Assembly: GCA_029210565.1 (NCBI GenBank)
Contig: JARGFQ010000006.1
Coordinates: 203,215-267,214 of the forward strand
Length of the DNA stretch: 64,000 nt
Direction of reading: 5' to 3'
Source of the DNA: Bacteroidales bacterium
Lineage (GTDB): Bacteria > Bacteroidota > Bacteroidia > Bacteroidales > VadinHA17
This document shows, in pieces, positions 26,001-34,958 of the stretch. Position 1 is the stretch's first letter. Each line of letters begins with the position of its first letter. Both the position numbers and the translations under genes were made by a program. Under the pieces are notes generated by a model. The model was not told where the DNA came from and ran no database searches. It saw only the letters and a list, made by a program, of their open reading frames with translations.

Positions 26001-27692
26001 CTATCTGTTCATCCGGGCCCAGGTGTCCTTCAGCCCGACAGTGCGGTTGAAGACGAGCTTGCCGGGCCGGCTGTCATAATCGACACAGAAGTATCCCACC
26101 CTCTGGAACTGAAACTTGTCGAGCGGCTTTGCTTCAGCAAGTGAGGGCTCCACCTTGCAGCCGGTGAGTATGGTCAGCGAATCGGGATTGAGGAATTCCC
26201 TCGGGTCTACATCCCTGTGCCCTGAAGGATCCTCATCACTGAAGAGCCTGTCATAGAGTCTCACCTCGGCATCGAGGGCGTGTGCTGCAGACACCCAGTG
26301 GAGGGTACCCTTAACCTTACGGCCGGCCTGCGGTCCGCCGCTGCGGCTCTCCGGATCATAGGTGCAGTGCACCTCGGTGACCTCCCCGGCATCATTCTTC
26401 ACGACCCCGGTGCATTTTATGATATAGGCTCCCTTGAGCCTCACCTCCTGTCCAGGGGCAAGACGAAAGAACTTATGAGGAGGATTCTCCATAAAATCAT
26501 CCTGTTCAATGAAGAGCTCCCTGCTGAAGGGCACCAGGCGTCGGCCGTGGCTCTCATCTTCAGGATTGTTCTCTATATCCATCTCCTCGGTGATGTTTCC
26601 TGAATAGTTGATGATGATCACCTTCAGGGGTTTGAGTACACCGAAGACCCTGGGGGCACGCTTGTTCAGGTCCTCCCGTATTGCATACTCAAGAAGGGAG
26701 ACATCATTGATGGCCTCCACCTTAGTGTAGCCTATCAGGTCAACAAACCGCCTGACCGACTCCGGGGTGTAACCCCTGCGGCGCAGCCCGCACAATGTGG
26801 GCATGCGGGGATCGTCCCAGCCTCTTACCACTTTGTCCTTCACCAGCTCAAGCAGCTTCCGCTTGCTCATGACCGTGTAGGTGAGGTTGAGGCGATTGAA
26901 TTCTATCTGTCGCGGACGGTAGTCGTCTGCCTTGAGCTGATCGATGAACCAGTCGTAGAGCGGCCTGTGCACCTCGAACTCAAGGGTACAGAGTGAGTGG
27001 GTGATCCCTTCAAAGTAGTCACACTGCCCGTGGGCGAAGTCATACATGGGATAGACCTTCCACTTGCTGCCGGTACGGTGATGCGGTGTCTTGAGAATGC
27101 GGTATATAATCGGATCACGCATGTGCATGTTGGGCGAGGCCATGTCAATCTTTGCCCTGAGGACGCGACTGCCCTCTTCAAACTCTCCCTCGTTCATGCG
27201 GTAGAAGAGATCGAGGTTCTCCTCCGTGCTTCGGTCACGGAACGGACTGGCAATGCCGGGTTGTGTGGTGGTGCCCTTCTGCCCGGATATGGTATCGGCA
27301 CCCTGGTCATCGACGTAGGCCAGACCGCGTCTGATAAGCGACACTGCAAAGTCCCACAACTTTCCGAAGTAGTCAGAAGCGTAGAATTCGCGGTCTTCCC
27401 AGGTGAAACCGAGCCATTGGATGTCTTCTTTTATCGAATCAACATATTCAACGTCTTCCTTTGTGGGATTGGTGTCATCAAACCTGAGGTTGCACTTGCC
27501 TCCGTACTGCTCCGCCATGCCGAAGTCGAGACAGATGGCCTTGGCATGTCCGATATGCAGGTAACCGTTCGGTTCCGGCGGGAAGCGGGTGTGCACACGG
27601 CCGTCGTTTTTGCCCTCACTCAGGTCCTTCTCTATCGCTTGTTCAATAAAGTGTTGTGATTCGGGTTTTAATATTGATTCAGATTCTTTCAT
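26001..27692 (-). CDS. glnS: Glutaminyl-tRNA synthetase
   Basis: Class I synthetase of 563 residues that charges tRNA-Gln directly. The HIGH motif is in [20 protein letters not shown] and the KMSKS loop is VMSKRKL. The C-terminal anticodon-binding beta barrels include [16 protein letters not shown] at the end. With tRNA-Gln next door, the organism charges Gln directly rather than by transamidation. The start used is the first Met of the frame. Confidence 0.96.
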   Translation of the reverse strand: MKESESILKPESQHFIEQAIEKDLSEGKNDGRVHTRFPPEPNGYLHIGHAKAICLDFGMAEQYGGKCNLRFDDTNPTKEDVEYVDSIKEDIQWLGFTWEDREFYASDYFGKLWDFAVSLIRRGLAYVDDQGADTISGQKGTTTQPGIASPFRDRSTEENLDLFYRMNEGEFEEGSRVLRAKIDMASPNMHMRDPIIYRILKTPHHRTGSKWKVYPMYDFAHGQCDYFEGITHSLCTLEFEVHRPLYDWFIDQLKADDYRPRQIEFNRLNLTYTVMSKRKLLELVKDKVVRGWDDPRMPTLCGLRRRGYTPESVRRFVDLIGYTKVEAINDVSLLEYAIREDLNKRAPRVFGVLKPLKVIIINYSGNITEEMDIENNPEDESHGRRLVPFSRELFIEQDDFMENPPHKFFRLAPGQEVRLKGAYIIKCTGVVKNDAGEVTEVHCTYDPESRSGGPQAGRKVKGTLHWVSAAHALDAEVRLYDRLFSDEDPSGHRDVDPREFLNPDSLTILTGCKVEPSLAEAKPLDKFQFQRVGYFCVDYDSRPGKLVFNRTVGLKDTWARMNR

Positions 27693-27788
27693 GTGATTTT
27701 TTCAATTGAGAGTACAAAAATAGGTGTATTTGAGATAAGTCCTGCACCGGAGGCAGATGATCGAAGCTGGCGGGACGGGAGGTGAGGG

Positions 27789-28139
27789 CTACCTCTCCAG
27801 CTCAACGCTGACCCTGCCTATCCTGCCGCCCATGACAGGATTGAGCTTTGACACCTTTACGGTCGCCTTGATGATCCCGGCCATCTCCCTGTAAAGAGCA
27901 TCAAGAATTCTTGATGCAATATGTTCCAGGAGGTTTGATGTGGTCTCCATCTCCTTCTTCACCACTAGATATGCCGCCTGGTAATTGAGGGTGTCACTGA
28001 GCTCATCACTCTTCCCTGCCCTGTCAGTGTCAGTCTCAATTGTCACATCAACCATGAAGTGATTGCCCACAATCTGCTCCTCGCGATAGTGTCCGTGGAA
28101 GGCATAAAACTCCATATCCTCAATCCTGATCACTCCCAT
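27789..28139 (-). CDS. folB: Dihydroneopterin aldolase
   Basis: A 116-residue folate-pathway enzyme that converts dihydroneopterin to hydroxymethyl-dihydropterin and glycolaldehyde. Family signatures are IEDMEFYAFHGHYREEQIVG (catalytic Tyr/Glu region), TLNYQAAYLVVKKEM and SNLLEHIASRI, with a late conserved Lys in KATVKVSKLNPV. It is a single gene upstream of which lies a divergent membrane-protein gene. Confidence 0.92.
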   Translation of the reverse strand: MGVIRIEDMEFYAFHGHYREEQIVGNHFMVDVTIETDTDRAGKSDELSDTLNYQAAYLVVKKEMETTSNLLEHIASRILDALYREMAGIIKATVKVSKLNPVMGGRIGRVSVELER

Positions 28140-28249
28140 AACTCTTTTTATTTATGTGTTAAATAATTAATTATCGGTAACATACATAAAAATCAGATAT
28201 TATCGTGCAATATTTTATAAAATAATTAGGTTTATAAAATAAACTGGTT

Positions 28250-28257
28250 TATATTTG
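28250..28257 (+). promoter_or_regulatory. -7 promoter box of the membrane protein/winged-helix pair
   Basis: TATATTTG fits TAnnTTTG, 45 bases before the ATG at 28302. The -33 element is poor. Confidence 0.5.
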
Positions 28258-28301
28258 CCGAAGAGATTTTTCAGTTCATTAATGTAAAAGTAACAAAAGC
28301 C

Positions 28302-28898
28302 ATGGAAAATGAAGAAAAAGTGATGAGCGGGGAGGAGAGTCTCCGGGTCATTACTGAGATGATCAACAAGACAAGGGTTAGCATTACACAGAGCAGTTTT
28401 CACCTGTTGTTCTGGGGCTGGCTGATATTTGCATGCAGTTTCTCGGAATTTCTTCTCTGGAAGCTGACCGACTGGACCAATGCCTGGTATGTCTGGCTTT
28501 TTGTCATCCCGGGGGTATTTGTGTCGCTGATCTACGGGTTTGTCAAAGGAAAGAGAGAGAAGGTCTTCACATACGGGACCTCCATTTACGTCTGGACATG
28601 GATGGCGTTTCTGGTCTCTTCAGTAATACTTTTTATCGTATTCCCTGTGGAGACGGATAGCGTAAGTAAATATATGCTGCTGATAGCTGCGATGCCGCTG
28701 TTCATCTCCGGGGTTGTACTGCGTTTCAGGCCCCTCATATGGGGTGCCGGAGCCTTCTGGATACTGGCGCTGGTGGCACATTTCGGTGGTGAGACCGTCT
28801 CGGGGCTGGCGATGCCGGTGGCAATGATTGTAGGGTATCTTATACCCGGTTATTTACTCAGAAAAAGGGCCAGCCATGACACCTTTCAGGGAGCTTGA
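28302..28898 (+). CDS. Integral membrane protein of unknown function
   Basis: A 198-residue protein with a short cytoplasmic N-terminus (GEESLRVITEMINKTRVSI) and five or six hydrophobic segments (FHLLFWGWLIFACSF, WYVWLFVIPGVFVSLIYGFV, YVWTWMAFLVSSVILFIVF, YMLLIAAMPLFISGVVL, AFWILALVAHFGG, GLAMPVAMIVGYLIPGYLL). It overlaps the downstream winged-helix gene by 23 bases. Such membrane/regulator pairs recur in Bacteroidota; the signal they sense is unknown. Confidence 0.8.
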   Translation: MENEEKVMSGEESLRVITEMINKTRVSITQSSFHLLFWGWLIFACSFSEFLLWKLTDWTNAWYVWLFVIPGVFVSLIYGFVKGKREKVFTYGTSIYVWTWMAFLVSSVILFIVFPVETDSVSKYMLLIAAMPLFISGVVLRFRPLIWGAGAFWILALVAHFGGETVSGLAMPVAMIVGYLIPGYLLRKRASHDTFQGA

Positions 28899-29172
28899 TC
28901 CGTTGCTGCATTCGCAGCTAAGGCTGGCGATAATGTCGGTGCTGATAAGCGTCGACAGCGCCGGCTTCAGTTACCTGCGTGAGAAGACCGAAGCGACAGC
29001 GGGCAATCTCAGCGTGCAGATAGGGAAGCTGAAGGATGCGGGTTACATCTCGGTAAGCAAGAGTTTCGGCGAGAGTTATCCCCAGACGATGTGCAGCATC
29101 ACCGAACTGGGACGAAAGAAATTTGCAGAGTATGTGGCGGCACTTGGGGACTATCTGACGATGGGCGATTGA
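28876..29172 (+). CDS. Winged helix-turn-helix transcriptional regulator
   Basis: A 98-residue single-domain regulator of the ArsR/MarR-like type lacking an effector domain: helices LRLAIMSVLISVDSAGFSYL and TEATAGNLSVQIGKLKDAGY (recognition helix), then the wing ISVSKSFGE...CSITELGRKKF. The start overlaps the membrane-protein gene by 23 bases, so the two are translationally coupled and probably act together. Confidence 0.85.
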   Translation: MTPFRELDPLLHSQLRLAIMSVLISVDSAGFSYLREKTEATAGNLSVQIGKLKDAGYISVSKSFGESYPQTMCSITELGRKKFAEYVAALGDYLTMGD

Positions 29173-29263
29173 AGATTTGCGATTTGCGTCCCGACACTCT
29201 CGACTTCATCGGGACAGGTCCGTGTACGGGATTGAGCCTCCTCCTGCTTCGTCGGAGCCTCAA

Positions 29264-29305
29264 ACTGCTGACTGCCGACTGCCGATTGCGGACTGAAGAC
29301 TGGCC
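29264..29305 (+). repeat. Degenerate heptamer tandem repeat
   Basis: About six units related to ACTGCCG (ACTGCTG, ACTGCCG twice, ATTGCGG, ACTGAAG, ACTGGCC) run directly into the stop codon of the epimerase gene on the other strand. Too short and unspaced to be CRISPR; origin unknown. Confidence 0.6.
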
Positions 29306-30498
29306 TACTGCCTGCCTGTGAATCCCAGGCCTGCGCCCTGACCAATTGTCCAGTACGGGGGTGAGTAAACAGGTCCTCCCTTGACCGGGCACTGTGTGGC
29401 ATCAAAGGAGGGGTCGAGGTCGATAAAGTCAAACCCTCCCACACCGGCTGCAAAATGGACCGCACATGCCAGTGCAAGGTTTGTCTCGACCATGCAGCCG
29501 ATCATGAGTTTAAGGTTGGCGCTCCTTGCCACGGCAGCAATATCCAGTGCCTCTATTATACACGACTTCATTAACTTGATGTTAATGGCATCAGCGCAGC
29601 CCGTACGTACAACGTTGATGGCATCCGCCCGGGTGAACACCGACTCGTCGGCGCCAACCAGAATCTCGGTGTTGTCGCGTACATATTTCATCCCGGCAAG
29701 GTCAGATTTCAGAACCGGTTGCTCAAACATCACCGGGTAGATGTCATGTTTCACCACCTCATTGATGAAGCGCAGTGCTGTTTTTGGGTTATAGCCCTGG
29801 TTAGCATCAATAAGCAGTCCGCATTCAGGGGCACCGTCTTTTATTGCAAGTACCCTGTCAATGTCCTCCTTCATGTTAACTCCCACCTTTGTCTTAATGA
29901 TCCTGAAACCCTCGGATGCAAGTTTTATCGCCTGTCTCTTTGCCTCTTCAGCAGGTACTATCGCGATTGTGTAATCAGTCTCTATTTTGGTTTCAGTTCC
30001 TCCCAGTAAACGGTAAAAGGGAATCCCCAGCGTTTTTGTGTAAGCATCCAGAAGGGCCATCTCGATGGCGCACCTGGCGGCCGACTGGGCCCAGAAGGCA
30101 CTCTTAAGGGTGTAGGCAATTGACCTGTAGTTATTTATATCCTGACCGACAATGAACTCACGGCAGCTGTTCAGGGTACCAAGGATGGTTTGCTGGTTCT
30201 CACCGTTGATGGTCATTATTGGTGCGGCTTCCCCGTAACCTTCAATACCGTTCTCAAGTACAATTCTTACAAATGCATTGTCAAGGTTTGTCATCACACC
30301 CAGGGCGATCGGAAACGGTTCCATCTCATAGTTGATGGGATCAGCGAACATCTTCGTGATCTTCAGGCCCTTCGCGCCCTGCTGACTTTCTGATTGGCTC
30401 ATACCGCCCGGCAGCATGCTGCCGCCCAGAACGGTTGCCGTTGCCAGTCCGCCTGCGGTTAACCCGCTCTTTTTTATAAAAGCTCTCCTGGTACTCAT
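29305..30498 (-). CDS. Tat-exported enolase-superfamily (dipeptide) epimerase
   Basis: A 397-residue protein starting with a Tat signal (STRRAFIKKSG then a hydrophobic stretch). The mature part has the capping domain and the mandelate-racemase/muconate-lactonising barrel: KxK in FRIIKTKVG, metal ligands in LLIDANQGYN (Asp), PVMFEQPV (Glu) and VGADESVF (Asp), then the opposite-face lysine in ADAINIKLMK. This pattern is that of L-Ala-D/L-Glu-type dipeptide epimerases. Export by Tat suggests action on cell-wall or dietary dipeptides in the periplasm. The exact substrate is not readable. Confidence 0.85.
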   Translation of the reverse strand: MSTRRAFIKKSGLTAGGLATATVLGGSMLPGGMSQSESQQGAKGLKITKMFADPINYEMEPFPIALGVMTNLDNAFVRIVLENGIEGYGEAAPIMTINGENQQTILGTLNSCREFIVGQDINNYRSIAYTLKSAFWAQSAARCAIEMALLDAYTKTLGIPFYRLLGGTETKIETDYTIAIVPAEEAKRQAIKLASEGFRIIKTKVGVNMKEDIDRVLAIKDGAPECGLLIDANQGYNPKTALRFINEVVKHDIYPVMFEQPVLKSDLAGMKYVRDNTEILVGADESVFTRADAINVVRTGCADAINIKLMKSCIIEALDIAAVARSANLKLMIGCMVETNLALACAVHFAAGVGGFDFIDLDPSFDATQCPVKGGPVYSPPYWTIGQGAGLGFTGRQ

Positions 30499-30585
30499 TA
30501 CTTAACTGAATTGATCTGCGTGCTTAAATTTACTCTTTTCTGCGGATCGATCAGTCCCGGGAGGCTTTTACTTTCCCCTTTTATG

Positions 30586-32325
30586 TTATGGAATCATGTT
30601 GTCCATTGCTCCGAGTACGAATACCAGCGGTGCGTTCCAGTTAATGGCTATCTCATTTGTGGAGTAGCTGCACTCGTTATCGGTGTATGACTTTGCCGGG
30701 AACGATGAACGCGGCACCGGCGGCTGGCAGTCGTTCATCACCACCGTGTTGGGTCCTCCAGCCAGGAAGCCCGGCACCGGTTCCGGCACACCGTCGGCGC
30801 CAGACGGACGGTGGTGTATATTCATCGGGGAGAGTGCACCGAATCCGGTCACAAAGCAGTATCCTGCAGGGTTGGTGCCAAGCAGCCAGTTGACATCGGC
30901 CTGGAGCGAAGGCATGTATTTGGCATTGTTCGTCAGCCTCATAGCGATTATCTTGATGAGAGCCTGGTTTGCCACATCGGAGTTGCTGCCCCAGGCAAAC
31001 TGGTCGAGGCTGATGAGATAGGGCGAGGATGCCGACTTATCAACCAGCTCGTTGGCATAGTCTATGATGAGGGTTTTTGATGCCTCCCGCAGCTCTGTGA
31101 ACGCAGCACTTTCCGACAGTGCCAGGGAGATTAGTCCCAGTGTGGCCGACTGGTTCCAGGAGGGATTGACAGCCTTTATGCCTTTTAGAAATCCGGCTTC
31201 GGGAGCAGTTTCCTGTGCCAGTGCCCGTTCTGCACGGGCCCAGAAGAGCTCGTCATAGAGGTTGTTGTCGCCATATGCTCCCGTAGAGATATCCGGCGGC
31301 TGCATGTATATCATGGTAGGATGGGCCTCTGCCCAGCTCATGGCTCTGTCCGATGCTTCGAGGCACCCGGCTGCCAGGGTGCAAAGCTCTTCTGACGGAT
31401 CATCAGCAAAGACGCGGTATGCCATCGCCGTCACGGCAGCGAAATCGAGCGCGGCAGCAGTGCTCTTCTGGACCACATAGCGGGTCTCTGTAGCCTCATG
31501 GGGCATGACGAATCCGCTGAAGGACTTTGTTGTAAGCTTGTGATATACTCCTCCGTCATACGGGTCCTGCATGGTGAGGTACCACCTCAGGTTGTACAGC
31601 AGTTCATCCACCAGGTCTGCAATATCATTGTCGCTCTCAGGAATGTTGAGGTCGAGGGCGCGGCAGTAGTCAGGGTACTGCTGGTAGAAGAGCAAAAGGG
31701 TCCAGTTGGTGATGCTGCTATTGACGACATACTTGTTGTAGTCGCCGGCGTCATACCATCCGCCGGGACTGGATATGACAGTGCCGGCCGGCCTCTCCGC
31801 CGAGGCAGCCGACGGGTGAACAATGACGGCGGTGTCGGGATGGCCTGCGGGACGTGCCCAATTGGTCCCGTATCCATCAGTGATCTCCTGTCCTGAGCGG
31901 TTAAGGTAATACGATTTCACCGAGGCTTTTGTGATCTCCCTGTAGACATCATCACCGATGCTGAAGGGTGCGGAGCAGCGCTCCGTACCCTCCAGGCAGA
32001 GCCTGTATGTTCCCGGTCGCGTTAGCTCTGAAAAGTCGGCCGCGCGAACGGTATCGCCTGAGAGCTCCCAGTAGCCAGCTTCGCCGGCGGTGCCCGCAAA
32101 GACTTTCTTGCCGCTCACCGCATCGATGATCTCAAATTCGGCAGCCTCATCTCTTATGAGAGCCACCTTTGGTGCTTCGGGACGGTATCCTACCTGGTTT
32201 ACCAAGAGTGATTCGGTGTCAGACGGTGATGCAATCCTGGCTTTCTTCAGGGATGGGTTGCCGCAGCCTGATGCTGCAAGGAGCACCAGGAGCGCCGGAG
32301 TGAGGATGGTCAGTAAAGTTTTCAT
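30586..32325 (-). CDS. GH9 endoglucanase lipoprotein
   Basis: A 579-residue lipoprotein (lipobox LAASGC, Cys21) with an N-terminal Ig-like CelD_N domain (about 38-122, LLVNQVGYRPEAPKVALI) and a GH9 (alpha/alpha)6 catalytic domain. Catalytic residues are Asp192/Asp195 in GGWYDAGDYNKY and Glu558 in STNEIAINWNAP; the HHRPSG block is also present. It should cleave beta-1,4-glucan or glucomannan at the cell surface or in the periplasm. It is the last gene of the minus-strand cello-oligosaccharide operon and is preceded by two tandem copies of the structured leader element. Confidence 0.92.
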   Translation of the reverse strand: MKTLLTILTPALLVLLAASGCGNPSLKKARIASPSDTESLLVNQVGYRPEAPKVALIRDEAAEFEIIDAVSGKKVFAGTAGEAGYWELSGDTVRAADFSELTRPGTYRLCLEGTERCSAPFSIGDDVYREITKASVKSYYLNRSGQEITDGYGTNWARPAGHPDTAVIVHPSAASAERPAGTVISSPGGWYDAGDYNKYVVNSSITNWTLLLFYQQYPDYCRALDLNIPESDNDIADLVDELLYNLRWYLTMQDPYDGGVYHKLTTKSFSGFVMPHEATETRYVVQKSTAAALDFAAVTAMAYRVFADDPSEELCTLAAGCLEASDRAMSWAEAHPTMIYMQPPDISTGAYGDNNLYDELFWARAERALAQETAPEAGFLKGIKAVNPSWNQSATLGLISLALSESAAFTELREASKTLIIDYANELVDKSASSPYLISLDQFAWGSNSDVANQALIKIIAMRLTNNAKYMPSLQADVNWLLGTNPAGYCFVTGFGALSPMNIHHRPSGADGVPEPVPGFLAGGPNTVVMNDCQPPVPRSSFPAKSYTDNECSYSTNEIAINWNAPLVFVLGAMDNMIP

Positions 32326-32419
32326 TAGATTAATTAATTCTTATATTATTGGTCTAATGGAACTTACATGATGAAAATAATTATTTCATGGTGTGAGTTA
32401 CTGCTCATGTAAGTTTCAT
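32326..32419 (-). ncRNA. Structured leader element, copy A2 (before GH9)
   Basis: A 94-nt element directly before the GH9 start codon. On the coding strand the outer stem is ATGAAACTTACATGA with TCATGTAAGTTCCAT (14 of 15 pairs, arms at 32405-32419 and 32357-32371) and the inner stem is ATGAAA/TTTCAT. Then comes the conserved tail GACCAATAATATAA. It aligns without gaps to copy B over 80 nt, about 57 matches by hand count, with compensatory changes in the outer stem. Confidence 0.65.
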
Positions 32420-32514
32420 TTGTATAAAGATTATTTATCTCATTGGCAGAATGAAACATTAATGTAAGGTAGTATATAAATACTTATGCGGGCTGTTGCT
32501 CCGGTAAGTCTCAT
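32420..32514 (-). ncRNA. Structured leader element, copy A1 (tandem with A2)
   Basis: Begins four bases after the GH94 stop codon and abuts copy A2. On the coding strand it starts ATGAGACTTACCGGAGCA, has an inner stem AGTAT-TTAT-ATACT, a right arm ATGTTTCATTCTGCC and the tail CCAATGAGATAAATAAT. The outer stem is shorter (ATGAGAC/GTTTCAT with one G-U). The two copies fill the GH94-GH9 gap. Confidence 0.55.
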
Positions 32515-32518
32515 ATGA

Positions 32519-34951
32519 TTACATTATCACTCTGACATTGTGTTCGGTTCCTTCCGGGAAGAGCGGCAGCAGGGATGAACCGTGTTTTTTGCCGTCAACT
32601 GTTATCTCCCAGGCTCCCTTCATCCTGTGCTCCGGGTTCAGCACCTCAATGTTATAAATTGCTCCCCGGAATTTACGCCTGACGGTGAAGCCGTCCCAAT
32701 CGGCCGGGATGCACGGTTCAATGATCAGCCCGTCATAATCGGGCCGTATGCCCAGGATGTAGTTGGTGACCGCGTAGAGGCACCATGCCGCAGTGCCTGT
32801 CAGCCAGCTGTTCTTCGCCTCGCCGGGAAGAAAGGCATCCTTGCCCGCTATCATCTGTGAATAGACATAGGGCTCTGTCCTGTGCAGGTCACTTATCTCC
32901 TCAAGGTATGAAGGTGTGATCCTGCTGTAGTAGTCGAAGGCCCTGTTGCCGTTGCCTGTAAGGGTCTCGGAGATGATAACCCAGGGATTGTTGTGGCAGA
33001 AGATGCCGGCATTTTCCTTGTAACCCTCGGGATAGCTCGATATCTCACCAAGCTGCAGAAAGTATTTTGTGAATGCCGGGTTGTTCAGCACTATGCCGTA
33101 TTCGCATGCCAGGTGTTGGTTGACGGAGGAGAGTGCCTGCAGTGCCCTGCCGTCTTCCAGTCCGATGCCTGCCATGATGCACATGCCCTGGGTCTCGATG
33201 AAGATTTTACCCTCCTCGTTCTCCTTGCCGCCCACCTTGTTGCCGTAGAAGTCATAGGCACGCAGGAACCATTCGCCGTCCCACCCGTGCGTGTCGATGG
33301 CCTCAGCCATGCTCCTGATATGCTGCTCTGCTTCGTCAGCGAGCCGATCTTCGCCTCTTCTCCGTGCAATGGCGACGAAGTCATTACCGTAGAGCACGAA
33401 CATGGCGGCTATGAAGAGCGACTCCGCCTTGCCTCCCTTCTGGTTTTCGGTGGTTTGGAAACTCTCATCCGGGTTGTTGGAGAAGCAGTTCAGGTTCAGG
33501 CAGTCGTTCCAGTCGGCCCGTCCTATCAGCGGCAGGCGGTGAGGTCCCAGGTGATTCACAACATGCCGGAACGACCGGTTCAGGTGCTCGAAGAGGCTCG
33601 CGGCATTGGCGGGGTCATTGTTGAAGGGCACAGTCTCATCGAGTATCGACCAGTCGCCTGTCTCTTTTATGTATGTTGCCACCCCGAATATAAGCCATAG
33701 CGGGTCGTCGTTGAAGTTGCCTCCTATCTCGGCGTTGCCTCTCTTTGTCAGCGGCTGGTACTGATGATATGCGCTCCCGTCATCGAACTGGGTGGAGGCT
33801 ATGTCTATGATCCTATCCCTGGCCAGTTGCGGTGTCATATGAACATATCCGGCAAGATCCTGGTTGGAGTCACGAAAGCCCATGCCGCGGCTGATGCCCG
33901 ACTCAAAATATGAGGCACTGCGTGACATGTTGTAGGTGACCATGCACTGGTAAGGGTTCCAGATGTTGACCATGCGTGAAAGGCGCGGGTCGGGGTGGTC
34001 AAGCGAGATCACCGAAAGCTGCCGCTCCCAGTAATCTGCCAGCTCCCTGAAGGCGGCGTCAACCTTCTCCACGGTGTCATACCTGCCGATCATAGCCTTT
34101 GCCCTGGTCTTGTTGATCACCTTTGGCGCGATGAACTTCTCATTATCAGGATTCTCCACATAACCGAGCACAAATACCAGTTCCTTTTTCTCTCCGGGTT
34201 CGAGGGCAATCTCAAGGCAGTGTGATGCCACCGGCGACCATCCGTGTGCGATGCTGTTGCGCGGTTTGCCTGCAAAGACCGTATCGGGACGGTCGAACCC
34301 GTTATAGATACCCAGGAAGGTCTCCCTGTCTGTGTCGAACCCGGCAACGGGTGCATTGACAGAGTAGAAGGCATAGTGGTTACGGCGTTCGCGATACTCG
34401 GTCTTGTGGTAGATCACTCCCTCCTCAACCTCCACCTCTCCGGTGGAGAGGTTGCGCTGGAAGTTGGTCTGGTCGTCGTGCGCGTTCCAGAGACACCACT
34501 CGAGGAACGAGAAGAGTCGTATCCGCCTTGCCCTGCCACTGTTGTTACGGAGGGTGACGCGCTGCACCTCGCAGGTGTCATCCAGCGGCACGAAATAGAG
34601 CAGATCGGCCCTCAAGCTGTCCTTCTCCGCACCAATGGCGGTGTAACCCATACCGTGCCGGCATGAGTAGTCGTCAACATCGGCCTTCACCGGCTTCCAG
34701 CCGGGCGACCACACGCTGCCGTTGTCATTGATATAGAAGTATTTGCCGCCGTCATCCAGCGGCACATTGTTGTACCTGTAGCGTGTCAGCCTGCGGAGAC
34801 GGGCATCGCGGTAGAAACTGTATCCGCCGGCGGTATTTGAGATTATGGAGAAGAAATCTCTGTTGCCGAGATAGTTAATCCACGGGTAGGGGGTCCTGTA
34901 GCTGGTAATTACATACTCCCTGCTGCTGTCATCAAAATGGCCGAATCTCAT
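32519..34951 (-). CDS. Cellobiose phosphorylase (GH94)
   Basis: An 810-residue cytoplasmic phosphorylase with no signal peptide that splits cellobiose with phosphate into alpha-glucose 1-phosphate and glucose. It begins [16 protein letters not shown], the typical start of cellobiose phosphorylases. The (alpha/alpha)6 barrel has the general-acid Asp483 in [32 protein letters not shown] and the phosphate-site region [12 protein letters not shown]. It overlaps functionally with the symporter 7 bases upstream, which would bring in the disaccharide. Cello-oligosaccharide phosphorylases of the same family are an alternative. Confidence 0.92.
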   Translation of the reverse strand: MRFGHFDDSSREYVITSYRTPYPWINYLGNRDFFSIISNTAGGYSFYRDARLRRLTRYRYNNVPLDDGGKYFYINDNGSVWSPGWKPVKADVDDYSCRHGMGYTAIGAEKDSLRADLLYFVPLDDTCEVQRVTLRNNSGRARRIRLFSFLEWCLWNAHDDQTNFQRNLSTGEVEVEEGVIYHKTEYRERRNHYAFYSVNAPVAGFDTDRETFLGIYNGFDRPDTVFAGKPRNSIAHGWSPVASHCLEIALEPGEKKELVFVLGYVENPDNEKFIAPKVINKTRAKAMIGRYDTVEKVDAAFRELADYWERQLSVISLDHPDPRLSRMVNIWNPYQCMVTYNMSRSASYFESGISRGMGFRDSNQDLAGYVHMTPQLARDRIIDIASTQFDDGSAYHQYQPLTKRGNAEIGGNFNDDPLWLIFGVATYIKETGDWSILDETVPFNNDPANAASLFEHLNRSFRHVVNHLGPHRLPLIGRADWNDCLNLNCFSNNPDESFQTTENQKGGKAESLFIAAMFVLYGNDFVAIARRRGEDRLADEAEQHIRSMAEAIDTHGWDGEWFLRAYDFYGNKVGGKENEEGKIFIETQGMCIMAGIGLEDGRALQALSSVNQHLACEYGIVLNNPAFTKYFLQLGEISSYPEGYKENAGIFCHNNPWVIISETLTGNGNRAFDYYSRITPSYLEEISDLHRTEPYVYSQMIAGKDAFLPGEAKNSWLTGTAAWCLYAVTNYILGIRPDYDGLIIEPCIPADWDGFTVRRKFRGAIYNIEVLNPEHRMKGAWEITVDGKKHGSSLLPLFPEGTEHNVRVIM

Positions 34952-34958
34952 ATCAGGC

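Noticed and set aside
29264..29312. Repeat array considered as CRISPR
   Set aside because: Units are 7 bases, contiguous and degenerate, with no spacers or cas genes.
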